Assembly (NCBI GenBank): GCA_017991555.1
Contig: JAGOQM010000004.1
Span: forward strand, 82,273-146,272
DNA: 64,000 nucleotides
Source of the DNA: Neisseriaceae bacterium
Lineage (GTDB): Bacteria > Pseudomonadota > Gammaproteobacteria > Burkholderiales > Neisseriaceae
Reading direction: 5' to 3'
How positions within the stretch are numbered: the stretch's first letter is position 1; each line of letters starts with the position of its first letter. The notes beneath the pieces are model-generated. The model was not told where the DNA came from and ran no database searches. It saw only the letters and a list, made by a program, of their open reading frames with translations. A program made the position numbers and the translations under genes. Below, in pieces: positions 17,630 to 25,428 of the stretch.

Positions 17630-18556
17630 ATGAGAATCGTCATTGCATTAGGCGGCAACGCCATGTTGCGCCGTGGTGAACCCTTAACCGCAGACAATCA
17701 GCGCCAGAACATTCGCATCGCCGCCAAGCAAATTGCCAGCGTGATGAACGGCAACCAAGTGGTCATCGCCCACGGTAATGGGCCTCAGGTAGGGTTGTTG
17801 GCCCTACAAAATGCGGCCTATAAAGAAGTCCCAAGCTACCCGCTGGATGTGTTAGGTGCCGAATCGCAGGGCATGATTGGCTACATGATCGAGCAAGAGC
17901 TGGGCAATCTGGTGGGTCAAGAGGTGCTGTTTTCGACCTTGCTGACCCAGGTGGAAGTCGACCGAGAAGACCCAGCGTTCTTGAATCCGACCAAGCCCAT
18001 TGGGCCTGTGTACGAACAGGCCGTGGCCGAAAAGCTGGCGGCAGAGCGTGGTTGGCACATTGCCCCAGACGGCGATAAATACCGTCAGGTGGTGGCCAGC
18101 CCAAGGCCTAAAGCCATCGTCAACATTAAGCCGATTAAATGGCTGGTAGAGCAAGGTTGCGTGGTGATTTGCGCCGGTGGCGGCGGGATTCCCACCTATC
18201 GCGACCGCGACGGCTTGCTGCAAGGCGTTGAAGCGGTGATCGACAAAGACTTATGTTCATCGCTATTGGCCAGCGAAGTGGCGGCAGATTTGTTCCTGAT
18301 TGCCACCGACGTGTCGGGCGTGTTCTTGGACTGGGGCAAACCCACTGAAAAAGCCATTGCCACCGTGGGCCCGGCCGAACTGAAGGCCATGGACTTTGCC
18401 GCAGGTTCAATGGGGCCCAAGGTGTTGGCCGCTTGTGAATTCGTAGAGAACAGTGGCCACGACGCGGTCATTGGCTCTTTGGCCGACATTGAGGCCATTG
18501 TGGCGGGCACCGCCGGCACGCGCGTGAGCGCCAAGGCCAAGCTGACGTATCGTTAA
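17630..18556 (+). CDS. arcC: Carbamate kinase
   Basis: 308-residue cytoplasmic kinase that transfers phosphate from carbamoyl phosphate to ADP, the ATP-yielding step of the pathway. The N-terminal [10 protein letters not shown] and the AHGNGPQVG loop are the expected carbamoyl-phosphate and nucleotide sites, and [10 protein letters not shown] and GSMGPKV follow. ATG 17630 has AAAGGA just upstream; earlier in-frame starts would read through the intercistronic hairpin and are unlikely. It is the last gene of arcDABC. Confidence 0.96.
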   Translation: MRIVIALGGNAMLRRGEPLTADNQRQNIRIAAKQIASVMNGNQVVIAHGNGPQVGLLALQNAAYKEVPSYPLDVLGAESQGMIGYMIEQELGNLVGQEVLFSTLLTQVEVDREDPAFLNPTKPIGPVYEQAVAEKLAAERGWHIAPDGDKYRQVVASPRPKAIVNIKPIKWLVEQGCVVICAGGGGIPTYRDRDGLLQGVEAVIDKDLCSSLLASEVAADLFLIATDVSGVFLDWGKPTEKAIATVGPAELKAMDFAAGSMGPKVLAACEFVENSGHDAVIGSLADIEAIVAGTAGTRVSAKAKLTYR

Positions 18557-18581
18557 GCCAGGATGAGTTGTCGCAGCATAC

Positions 18582-18614
18582 AAACGGATTGAGGTCGCCT
18601 CGGTCCGTTTTTTT
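18582..18614 (+). terminator. Intrinsic terminator of the arc operon
   Basis: A 13-bp stem with two wobble pairs (18582-18594 with 18598-18610), loop TCG, and T residues to 18614. Confidence 0.85.
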
Positions 18615-18674
18615 ATGGCTTTAGTGGGATAGTGTTTATAATGGCTGTTTATGTGTGTTTTAAGGTGGGCGGCA

Positions 18675-19916
18675 GTGAGTCGAGTAGATGTAGTGGTGTT
18701 GGGTGCGGGCGCAGCGGGCATGATGTGTGCCGCCGAGGCGGGTAAAAAAGGCCTGTCGGTGGTGTTGATTGACCACGCCAAAAAAATTGGCGAAAAGATC
18801 CGCATCTCTGGCGGCGGACGCTGTAATTTTACCAATGAACACCTGGATGGCAACGACGGTTCGGCCTACTTTGTGTCCGAGCAGCCGCGCTTTGTGCGTC
18901 ATGCTCTGGCGCAGTATCCAGCTCAAGCTTTTAAGGCCCTGCTGGCCGAATATGGGGTGGCCACGCATGAGAAGCACAAAGGCCAATGGTTTTGTGACGA
19001 ATCGGCGCAGCAGGTCGTCGAGGTATTGAAAGCCGAGTGTGCCCTGGGTCGGGTGCAGTGGCACACGGACTGCCAAATCGAGGCGGTGACGGCGTTGCCA
19101 GAAGGCCAGGCGGCACGCTTTAGCGTCAGCACCAGTCAGGGCGTGTGGCACAGCCGCTTTGTGGTGGTGGCCACCGGGGGCCTGGCGGTGCCGGCCATCG
19201 GCGCCACGGGGCTAGGCTACGAGCTGGCGAAACAGTTTGGCCATACGGTGGTGACGCCAGAGGCGGCTCTGGTGCCGCTCAAATTTGAAGGGTGGGAAGC
19301 GCAAGGGCGGCATGAGCTGGCCGGCGTCTCCTTGCCGGTGCTGATCAGCACGCAGCAGGGGAAGCACACCGTGACGTTTGATGAGGACCTGCTGTTTCGA
19401 CACAAAGGCCTGAGTGGGCCCGCCATCTTACAGATTTCAAGCTATTGGCAAAAAGGCCAATCGATCCGGATTAACCTGTGTCCCGAGGTGACGATGGCAG
19501 AGGCGCTGTGCGGCCAGAAGCAGGGCCAAAAAATTCAGCTGGATACGGCTGTAGCCCAGCTGGCGCCAGACTTACCCAAGCGTTTGATCCAGCACTGGTT
19601 GGCCAGCCCCGACTATGTGGCCTACGCCAAGCACAAATGGGCCGACGTGCCGAACCAAGTCCTGCACGCGCTAGGGCAGAGCCTAAACGATTGGACGCTG
19701 TTGCCCAGTGGCAATGATGGTCATAAAAAAGCGGAAGTGACCCGTGGTGGGGTGTCGGTACGAGAGCTGTCGCCTAAAACCATGAGCAGTAAGCGGCAAG
19801 AAGGGCTGTATTTTATTGGCGAAGTGGTCGACGTGACTGGCTGGCTTGGGGGCTATAACTTTCAGTGGGCCTGGGCGTCGGCGGTGTGTGCCGCAAAGGC
19901 CATGAGTGAAGCCTAA
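18675..19916 (+). CDS. FAD-dependent oxidoreductase, HI0933/BaiN family
   Basis: 413-residue flavoprotein. The FAD-binding GAGAAGMMCA is near residue 10, and the family signature GGGRCNFTN follows at about 50. Family members seem to act on unsaturated small molecules or as reductases; the physiological substrate is mostly unknown. GTG 18675 with AAGG nine bases upstream gives the normal N-terminus (SRVDVVVLGAGAAG); an ATG at 18651 would add eight residues. It is a single-gene unit sharing a two-way terminator with the convergent lipoprotein gene. Confidence 0.88.
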   Translation: MSRVDVVVLGAGAAGMMCAAEAGKKGLSVVLIDHAKKIGEKIRISGGGRCNFTNEHLDGNDGSAYFVSEQPRFVRHALAQYPAQAFKALLAEYGVATHEKHKGQWFCDESAQQVVEVLKAECALGRVQWHTDCQIEAVTALPEGQAARFSVSTSQGVWHSRFVVVATGGLAVPAIGATGLGYELAKQFGHTVVTPEAALVPLKFEGWEAQGRHELAGVSLPVLISTQQGKHTVTFDEDLLFRHKGLSGPAILQISSYWQKGQSIRINLCPEVTMAEALCGQKQGQKIQLDTAVAQLAPDLPKRLIQHWLASPDYVAYAKHKWADVPNQVLHALGQSLNDWTLLPSGNDGHKKAEVTRGGVSVRELSPKTMSSKRQEGLYFIGEVVDVTGWLGGYNFQWAWASAVCAAKAMSEA

Positions 19917-19928
19917 ACGACAGGCATA

Positions 19929-19954
19929 AAAATACCCTCTAACGAGGGTATTTT
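19929..19954. terminator. Bidirectional terminator between convergent genes
   Basis: AAAATACCCTC 19929-19939 pairs with GAGGGTATTTT 19944-19954; the A and T tracts serve both strands. It lies between the flavoprotein gene (+) and the lipoprotein gene (-). Confidence 0.88.
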
Positions 19955-19972
19955 ATTGGGTGCGTACGCTAA

Positions 19973-20323
19973 TTACTTAGAAAGCGCGTCTTTTGCTTTG
20001 TCAGCAGTCGCGTCGATTGATTCTTTAGCAGAGTCAGCGGCATCTTTAACAGAGTCAACAGCGTTGCTGGCGGCTTCTTTAGCAGAATCAACGGTAGATT
20101 GAGCTTCAGTTTTGGCAGCTTCGGCATTTGCGTCCACGGCAGCTTCAGTTGCTTCAACGGCTTCTTCAGTTGCTTGAGTGGCTTCAGCGCCAGTGTCAGT
20201 AGCTTCAGGTGCCACTTCAGTTGCTTCTACAGCTTCAGGAGCAGCTTCTTCTGCAGTTTTGTCAGCTTGTGAACAAGCAGTTAGTGCCAATGCGAACAAT
20301 GCGGTAGCCAAGATTTTTTTCAT
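19973..20323 (-). CDS. Small Ala/Glu-rich lipoprotein (unknown function)
   Basis: 116-residue predicted lipoprotein. The signal peptide MKKILATALFALALTAC ends in the lipobox LTAC with Cys17 as the lipidation site; the following residue Ser does not suggest retention in the inner membrane. The rest is low complexity: an acidic Ala/Glu/Thr segment, then an amphipathic helix-forming repeat (SAKEAASNAVDSVKDAAD and similar). ATG 20323 follows AAGGA at good spacing. It may be a surface or periplasmic structural protein; I do not recognise a named family. Confidence 0.82.
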   Translation of the reverse strand: MKKILATALFALALTACSQADKTAEEAAPEAVEATEVAPEATDTGAEATQATEEAVEATEAAVDANAEAAKTEAQSTVDSAKEAASNAVDSVKDAADSAKESIDATADKAKDALSK

Positions 20324-20788
20324 GATGCACATTCCTTTAGTTGAATTAACGAACTGCCCAACGGACATTGAATAATGTGTTGGTTAGGGCATAGAGAGAA
20401 TTATAAACTTATTCTACACAAAAGCCACACTAACCGTCATTTGGGCACCCCTATATTAGGCCAAACGGGCAAATTTAGCGAATTTAGATACAGAGAGACC
20501 GGGGTTTTTTCGAGATTAGGTAAAAGTATTACTTTAAAGTACTGGGTGAAAAAAGGCACAGGGTTAACTAGTGACCGCCAAAGAAACCAAAAAAGCCTGA
20601 TCATAGGCGCCTACAGCCATGGGGGTGAGCGAATAGTCGGCCAGTTTTATTGTGGATAAATAGTGCATTAGGGTATTTTTAGGGTAGGGTCTACGGCAAA
20701 ACTTTAAGTATGTTATTTAAACTAAAGTAAAAATTTAAGATAATAATTATTTCATAAAAAAAGATGCAAAAAAAAGTGTATCTTTTTG
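20324..20788. other. Gap between lipoprotein gene and tRNA-Lys
   Basis: 465 bases without a supported gene. A 94-codon frame at 20375-20659 has no recognisable domain or ribosome site. The end is very AT-rich, with an inverted AAAAAGAT...ATCTTTTT near 20760-20788 just upstream of the tRNA promoter, possibly an UP-like element or weak terminator. Confidence 0.4.
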
Positions 20789-20817
20789 TTGACAAGTTTC
20801 ATCGAGGTCTATAGAAT
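20789..20817 (+). promoter_or_regulatory. Sigma-70 promoter of tRNA-Lys (second copy)
   Basis: Consensus TTGACA at 20789-20794, exactly 17 bases, then TAGAAT at 20812-20817. The mature tRNA begins about 15 bases after the predicted start. Confidence 0.88.
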
Positions 20818-20838
20818 TCGCTTTCTCTTGATGAGCAA

Positions 20839-20914
20839 GGGTCGTTAGCTCAGCTGGTAGAGCAGCGGACTTTTAATCCGTTGGTCGATGGTTCGAATCC
20901 ATCACGACCCACCA
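20839..20914 (+). tRNA. tRNA-Lys (anticodon TTT), second copy
   Basis: 76 bases with encoded CCA; identical base for base to the tRNA at 8667-8742. Flanking sequence differs on both sides, so only the tRNA itself is duplicated. Confidence 0.98.
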
Positions 20915-20920
20915 AAATAC

Positions 20921-20952
20921 AAAAAGCCACTCAGTTTTCTGAGTGGCTTTTT
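20921..20952 (+). terminator. Intrinsic terminator after second tRNA-Lys
   Basis: A perfect 14-bp stem (20921-20934 with 20939-20952) with loop TTTT, ending in five T. Confidence 0.92.
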
Positions 20953-21119
20953 CTATGGTCATCAAATGGTCACATTGATGCCATTTGTTTTTTAGAGGTC
21001 AATGGCTTATTCTATACCCACATGGCTTTGGGTTTCACCGGGCCGTCTTAACATACGGGTGGGTTTAAACCGTTTCCTTTTTTCTACTCAGGCCGCTTGG
21101 GGCCCGAACGTTTGGACCA

Positions 21120-22682
21120 ATGAAGAAAAAATTGAGCTATATTATTCTTTTTATCATCGTTTTTATTCTGGCCTCGTTGCTGTCCGTCTACGGTTATGGC
21201 GTGTTTGCCAAACAGGTAAAGGGCGAACCCAGCGAGGTTTTGCCCATTGATGAGCAGGCCTTAACCACCCTAGATAAAGCGTTACGGCCTTTAATGGCGG
21301 CTCATCCTGACCAAAGCGGCTTGGTGATGTTACAAGACAACCTCGACGCTTTTGCGGTGCGGGCCATCAGTGCCCGTGAGGCCGGCCGAAGCTTGGATTT
21401 ACAATACTATATTTGGCACGATGACCTGACCGGCAAGCTGTTAGGGCAAGAGCTCCTGGCCGCTGCCGATCGCGGGGTGAGGGTACGCTTATTATTGGAC
21501 GACATCACCACCCATAATCGCAGCAGCATGCTCAGCGCCTTGACCCGCCACCCCAACATCAGCATCCGCATCTTTAACCCCACCCGTGCGCGCGACACCG
21601 GCTTCCGACGAGGCCTGGAGCTGGCGCTAAGGGTGTTGAGCGCCAATCGGCGCATGCACAATAAAGCGTGGATTGCCGACAATCAGGTGGCCATCGTGGG
21701 CGGGCGTAACATTGGCGACGAGTATTTTGATGCGTCACCGCACATGAACTTCTTTGACATGGACCTGCTGATTGGCGGTAAAGCAGTGGCGGATGCCTCA
21801 GCGATTTTTGATGAATATTGGAATAGCGATGCGGTGATTCCGCTGTCGGCATTGGTCAAGGCACCGGCAGATGCTTTGGTGAAGCTTCGGGCCGAAGTGG
21901 CTAAAAAAGCCAGCGAAATCGAAGCCTTGCCTTATGTGCAGGAGCTTAGGGAAACGCCGAGCGTGCGGGCCTTATTCCAAGGCCAAGCCCCTGTGTATTG
22001 GACCGAGCAGGTGCGGGTGGTGTCTGACCCAGTGGGTAAGGCCAAAGGCGAAGATCGAGACCGTTGGTTGCTGGGCACGCTGCTGAGCGAATGGTCGCAA
22101 GCACGGCAGGACGTGAAAATTATTTCCCCTTATTTTGTACCCAGCCAGGTGGGCGTGGGCATGTTCGAACAGCTGACGTCGCGTCAGGTGGCGGTCAGCG
22201 TGTTGACCAACTCATTGGCCGCGACCGATGTGCTGGCGGTACACGGTGGTTATGCGCCGTATCGTTTGCCGCTCTTGGCGCAGGGGGTGAAACTGTTCGA
22301 GCTCAAACCCTTTGCCGAACGGCCGCGTAAAAACCTGTTTGGGTCGAGCGGCGCCAGCCTGCATACTAAGGCGTTTGTGGTCGACCATCAGGTGGGCTTT
22401 ATTGGGTCGTTTAACTTTGACCCGCGCTCGGCCATTTGGAATACCGAAATGGGGGTGATTTTTACAGAACCGACCATTGTTGAGCTATTGGAACAAGAGT
22501 TTGCCAAGCTCAGCAGTGCCAGCGCCAGTTATGCAGTGACCGCGCCAGAAGGCAAGCTGCGCTGGCAGGATGCGGGCGAGGGTAAAGAGGCCAAGGAATG
22601 GGATAAAGAGCCAGAGTCACGCTGGTGGCAGCGCTGGACGGCCACGGTGATTAGCTGGCTGCCGATTGAGTCGCAGCTGTAA
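21120..22682 (+). CDS. Phospholipase D-family protein, cardiolipin synthase ClsC-like
   Basis: 520-residue membrane-anchored enzyme. The N-terminus has one membrane helix (about residues 5-26). Two HKD catalytic motifs are complete: HNKAWIAD...GGRNIGDEY in the first half and HTKAFVVD...GSFNFDPRS in the second. The family condenses phospholipids to cardiolipin by transphosphatidylation; ClsC-type members use phosphatidylethanolamine with phosphatidylglycerol. The C-terminal part after about residue 470 is variable. It is transcribed alone, between the tRNA terminator and its own terminator. A general PLD activity is the alternative. Confidence 0.86.
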   Translation: MKKKLSYIILFIIVFILASLLSVYGYGVFAKQVKGEPSEVLPIDEQALTTLDKALRPLMAAHPDQSGLVMLQDNLDAFAVRAISAREAGRSLDLQYYIWHDDLTGKLLGQELLAAADRGVRVRLLLDDITTHNRSSMLSALTRHPNISIRIFNPTRARDTGFRRGLELALRVLSANRRMHNKAWIADNQVAIVGGRNIGDEYFDASPHMNFFDMDLLIGGKAVADASAIFDEYWNSDAVIPLSALVKAPADALVKLRAEVAKKASEIEALPYVQELRETPSVRALFQGQAPVYWTEQVRVVSDPVGKAKGEDRDRWLLGTLLSEWSQARQDVKIISPYFVPSQVGVGMFEQLTSRQVAVSVLTNSLAATDVLAVHGGYAPYRLPLLAQGVKLFELKPFAERPRKNLFGSSGASLHTKAFVVDHQVGFIGSFNFDPRSAIWNTEMGVIFTEPTIVELLEQEFAKLSSASASYAVTAPEGKLRWQDAGEGKEAKEWDKEPESRWWQRWTATVISWLPIESQL

Positions 22683-22697
22683 CAAAGAGATTAGCCC

Positions 22698-22731
22698 AAA
22701 CGGCCGTCATGATGCATGACGGCCGTTTTTT
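22698..22731 (+). terminator. Intrinsic terminator after the PLD-family gene
   Basis: A perfect 11-bp stem ACGGCCGTCAT 22700-22710 with ATGACGGCCGT 22716-22726, preceded by A and followed by T to 22731. Confidence 0.9.
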
Positions 22732-22833
22732 AATAATGATTTGCTTATCGTCTTATCGGTAAAGGACTGAATGAGGCTAGGCCGTGGATAGGCTTCTTTT
22801 TACCCACACTACGGCATATTGGCCATCCATAGG

Positions 22834-23012
22834 CCATGGTTTTGTGTGTTTTGTAAAACATCTCTCACTCTGGTGCCGATTCTCTGACGGCGTTTCCTTT
22901 AGGTGAAGTACCGGCCCGATAGAACCCAACTCGGCGGCTTTAACGGGAAGTCGGCACTTCACCTAAGGGAAAGGTGGTGAGTTTAAATAATTTGGCATTC
23001 ACAAAACCATGG
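22834..23012. repeat. Nested inverted repeats in the phoX upstream gap
   Basis: Outer arms CCATGGTTTTGTG (22834-22846) and CACAAAACCATGG (23000-23012) are perfect over 13 bases. They enclose a second inverted repeat of 21 bases with two mismatches (22893-22913 with 22952-22972, core TTAGGTGAAGT/ACTTCACCTAA), about 80 bases overall. No coding frame of quality lies inside. The layout resembles a small non-autonomous palindromic element or a large RNA structure. Confidence 0.6.
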
Positions 23013-23090
23013 TTTGCGGGTGTGTGTCGGCAGCTAGTCACGGTAGCGGCCATCACTTAAGAAGCCATCTTGTGCGGTGTCTTCATCTTG

Positions 23091-23129
23091 TCGTCATCAA
23101 GCCTCGGTTGGCTGTCATCAAACCGTCAT
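23091..23129 (+). promoter_or_regulatory. Pho box upstream of phoX
   Basis: CTGTCAT 23112-23118 and CCGTCAT 23123-23129 form direct repeats with 11-base periodicity, each followed by CAAA; a third related TCGTCAT lies at 23091-23097. This matches the PhoB box (two CTGTCAT repeats with a 4-base A/T-rich spacer) and suits a phosphatase gene. Confidence 0.78.
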
Positions 23130-23206
23130 CAAATTGAGATGGTGTTGTCACAATTAGCGGTTACGCTGTGTTCATTATTCGGCTTTAATATTTGGGAGTA
23201 GTGGGC

Positions 23207-25180
23207 ATGTCACGCATTAAAAACTCGTCTTTAAAACACGTTTCAGAAGATTTAGTCAGCAACGAGACGCAAAACTCGGTCTTTTCCAGCGTCTGGCAAA
23301 CCCGCTTGTCTCGCCGTCATGTGTTGCAAGCCAGTGGTGCCTTAGGCCTAAGCGCCTATGTACCGCAGGTATTGGCTCAGCAGCTGGGTGGCAAAAGCGG
23401 CGCCGCCGGGGCCCGTGCCAACGTTCCCAGCCTTGGCTTTAAGTCCGTGCCGTTTTCGGCCGAAGACACCGTGGTGGTGCCAGAAGGCTATCGTGCTCAG
23501 GCATTTTACCGTTGGGGTGACCCCATTGGTCTACCGGGCTACATGCCGGCGTTTAAACCCGATGGCAGCAATACGACCTTAGAGCAAGCCGCCCAGGCCG
23601 GTATGAACCACGACGGCATGTCATACTTCTCTTTGCCTTTAGGGGGCAACAGCGCCGAACACGGCCTGTTGGCGATGAACCATGAATACGTGGATTTAGG
23701 CCTGTTGTACCCAGATGGCGAAACCAATTGGGATCTAAACAAAGCGCGTAAATCACAAAACGCCATGGGCGTGTCGGTGGTGGAAGTGAAAAAGGGCAAC
23801 GGCCAATGGCGCATCGTGCCTAATTCGCGCTACGCGCGCCGCATTACCCCCACCACGCCGATGACGTTAAGTGGGCCAGCCAAGGGCCACCCATTGATGC
23901 GTACGGCCGCAGACAAGCGCGGTGACAAGGTGCTGGGCACCATGCAAAACTGTGCCAATGGCCAAACGCCTTGGGGCACCTACTTAACCTGTGAAGAAAA
24001 CTGGTCGGATATTTTCGTGAAGGCCAGCGGTGAGATGACGCCGTTGGAAAAACGCTACGGCATAGCCAAAGCAGACAGCGGCTACCGTTGGTCGGAAGTC
24101 GACGAGCGTTTTGACGTGTTGAAAAACCCGAACGAGCCCAATCGCTTTGGCTGGGTCGTCGAAATCGACCCCTTTAACCCCAAATCAACCCCGGTGAAGC
24201 ACACCGCCTTAGGCCGCATCAAGCATGAGGGCGCCACGATGGCGGTGGCCCCTGATGGCCGTGTGGTGGTGTACATGGGTGACGATCAAAAGTTTGAATA
24301 CATTTACAAGTTCATCAGCGCCAAAACCCATCAGCCCAGCAACCGTTCGGCCAATATGCGCCTCTTAGAAGAAGGCACTTTGTACGTGGCCAAGTTTAAC
24401 GATGATGGCTCGGGTGAATGGCTGCCGCTGGTGTTTGGTCAAGGCCCGTTAACCAGCGCCAATGGGTTTAATGACCAAGGCGAAGTCTTGATCAACACCC
24501 GCCGCGCGGCCGACCTAGTGGGCGCCACCAAAATGGACCGTCCAGAGTGGATTTCGGTAGACCCTAATCGTCCTGGCAGCGTGTACTGTACCCTAACCAA
24601 CAACAACGACCGTGGCAAAGAAGGCAAGCCAGGCACCGATGCGGCGAACCCGCGGGTGGACAATCGCTTCGGCCACATCATTCACTGGCAAGAGCGTCAA
24701 GAAGACGTGGCGCAGTTGACCTTTACTTGGGATATTTTGGCCTTGGGCGGCAGTCCGTTTGCACAAAAGGCCGAGCACAAGGGCAATCACGCCGGCGACG
24801 CCTTCGGTAGCCCTGATGGCCTCAGCTTTGACCACCGCGGCGTGCTGTGGGTGCAAACCGATGTGTCTTCATCTACGCTGAACCTTAAAGAGTACGCTGG
24901 CATGGGCAATAACCAAATGCTGGCGGTGGTGCCCGAAACCGGCGAGTTTAAACGCTTCTTAACCGGCCCCAACGGCGCTGAGGTGACGGGCATTGCCTTT
25001 ACCCCAGACAACCGTACCCTATTTGTCAACATTCAGCACCCAGGCGAACCGGCCGACGGCCCTTCTGATCATTTGAATCCAAAAGGCTTGTCGAGCTGGC
25101 CTGAGGGGGCGGCTGGTGGTCGACCACGTTCGGCCACGGTGGTGATTCAAAAGCTAGATGGCGGCATTATTGGCGCTTAA
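23207..25180 (+). CDS. phoX: PhoX family alkaline phosphatase (DUF839), Tat-exported
   Basis: 657-residue exported phosphatase. Unusually long N-region, then the twin-arginine signal LSRRHVLQASGALGLSA (Arg36-Arg37), with cleavage expected after VLA. The mature part has the features of PhoX/DUF839: a calcium/iron-dependent beta-propeller with motifs such as MNHDGMSYFSL, LAMNHEYVD, LTCEENWSD and KHEGATMAV. It would release phosphate from organic phosphoesters in the periplasm. ATG 23207 follows GGGAG at eight bases. The Pho box upstream implies induction by phosphate starvation. Confidence 0.92.
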   Translation: MSRIKNSSLKHVSEDLVSNETQNSVFSSVWQTRLSRRHVLQASGALGLSAYVPQVLAQQLGGKSGAAGARANVPSLGFKSVPFSAEDTVVVPEGYRAQAFYRWGDPIGLPGYMPAFKPDGSNTTLEQAAQAGMNHDGMSYFSLPLGGNSAEHGLLAMNHEYVDLGLLYPDGETNWDLNKARKSQNAMGVSVVEVKKGNGQWRIVPNSRYARRITPTTPMTLSGPAKGHPLMRTAADKRGDKVLGTMQNCANGQTPWGTYLTCEENWSDIFVKASGEMTPLEKRYGIAKADSGYRWSEVDERFDVLKNPNEPNRFGWVVEIDPFNPKSTPVKHTALGRIKHEGATMAVAPDGRVVVYMGDDQKFEYIYKFISAKTHQPSNRSANMRLLEEGTLYVAKFNDDGSGEWLPLVFGQGPLTSANGFNDQGEVLINTRRAADLVGATKMDRPEWISVDPNRPGSVYCTLTNNNDRGKEGKPGTDAANPRVDNRFGHIIHWQERQEDVAQLTFTWDILALGGSPFAQKAEHKGNHAGDAFGSPDGLSFDHRGVLWVQTDVSSSTLNLKEYAGMGNNQMLAVVPETGEFKRFLTGPNGAEVTGIAFTPDNRTLFVNIQHPGEPADGPSDHLNPKGLSSWPEGAAGGRPRSATVVIQKLDGGIIGA

Positions 25181-25227
25181 TGGCCAAAGGTGACCACATT
25201 AGCCACACGATTATATTGACTTAAGTT

Positions 25228-25265
25228 AACCGCCGCCCTGTTTGTGACAGGGCGGCGGTTTTTTT
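25228..25265 (+). terminator. Intrinsic terminator after phoX
   Basis: A perfect GC-rich 13-bp stem (25228-25240 with 25248-25260) and T residues to 25265. Confidence 0.92.
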
Positions 25266-25338
25266 AGGTGCTTGATTTTAAACGCAAGCATTTATGGCCT
25301 CTTTGTTTAATAAAGAAGTTATTATTATGCTGTTTCCA

Positions 25339-25368
25339 TTGACAATGGCTTAGGCATAGTTCTATAAA
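25339..25368 (+). promoter_or_regulatory. Sigma-70 promoter of cstA
   Basis: TTGACA at 25339-25344, 18 bases, TATAAA at 25363-25368, about 60 bases before the cstA start. Confidence 0.75.
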
Positions 25369-25428
25369 GTAAAGGATGTATTAACCAATCATTTTTTAAA
25401 ACAACCATGTAAGGCGAGGAGTGTCTCA

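Noticed and set aside
20375-20659. 94-codon frame before the second tRNA-Lys
   Set aside because: No ribosome site, low-quality composition and no recognisable motif; treated as non-coding.
22698-22731. Palindromic ACGGCCGTCAT as a regulatory site
   Set aside because: Position after a stop codon and the T-run make it an ordinary terminator.
22777-22962. 61-codon minus-strand frame inside the nested repeats
   Set aside because: It overlaps the inverted-repeat arms and has no protein features.
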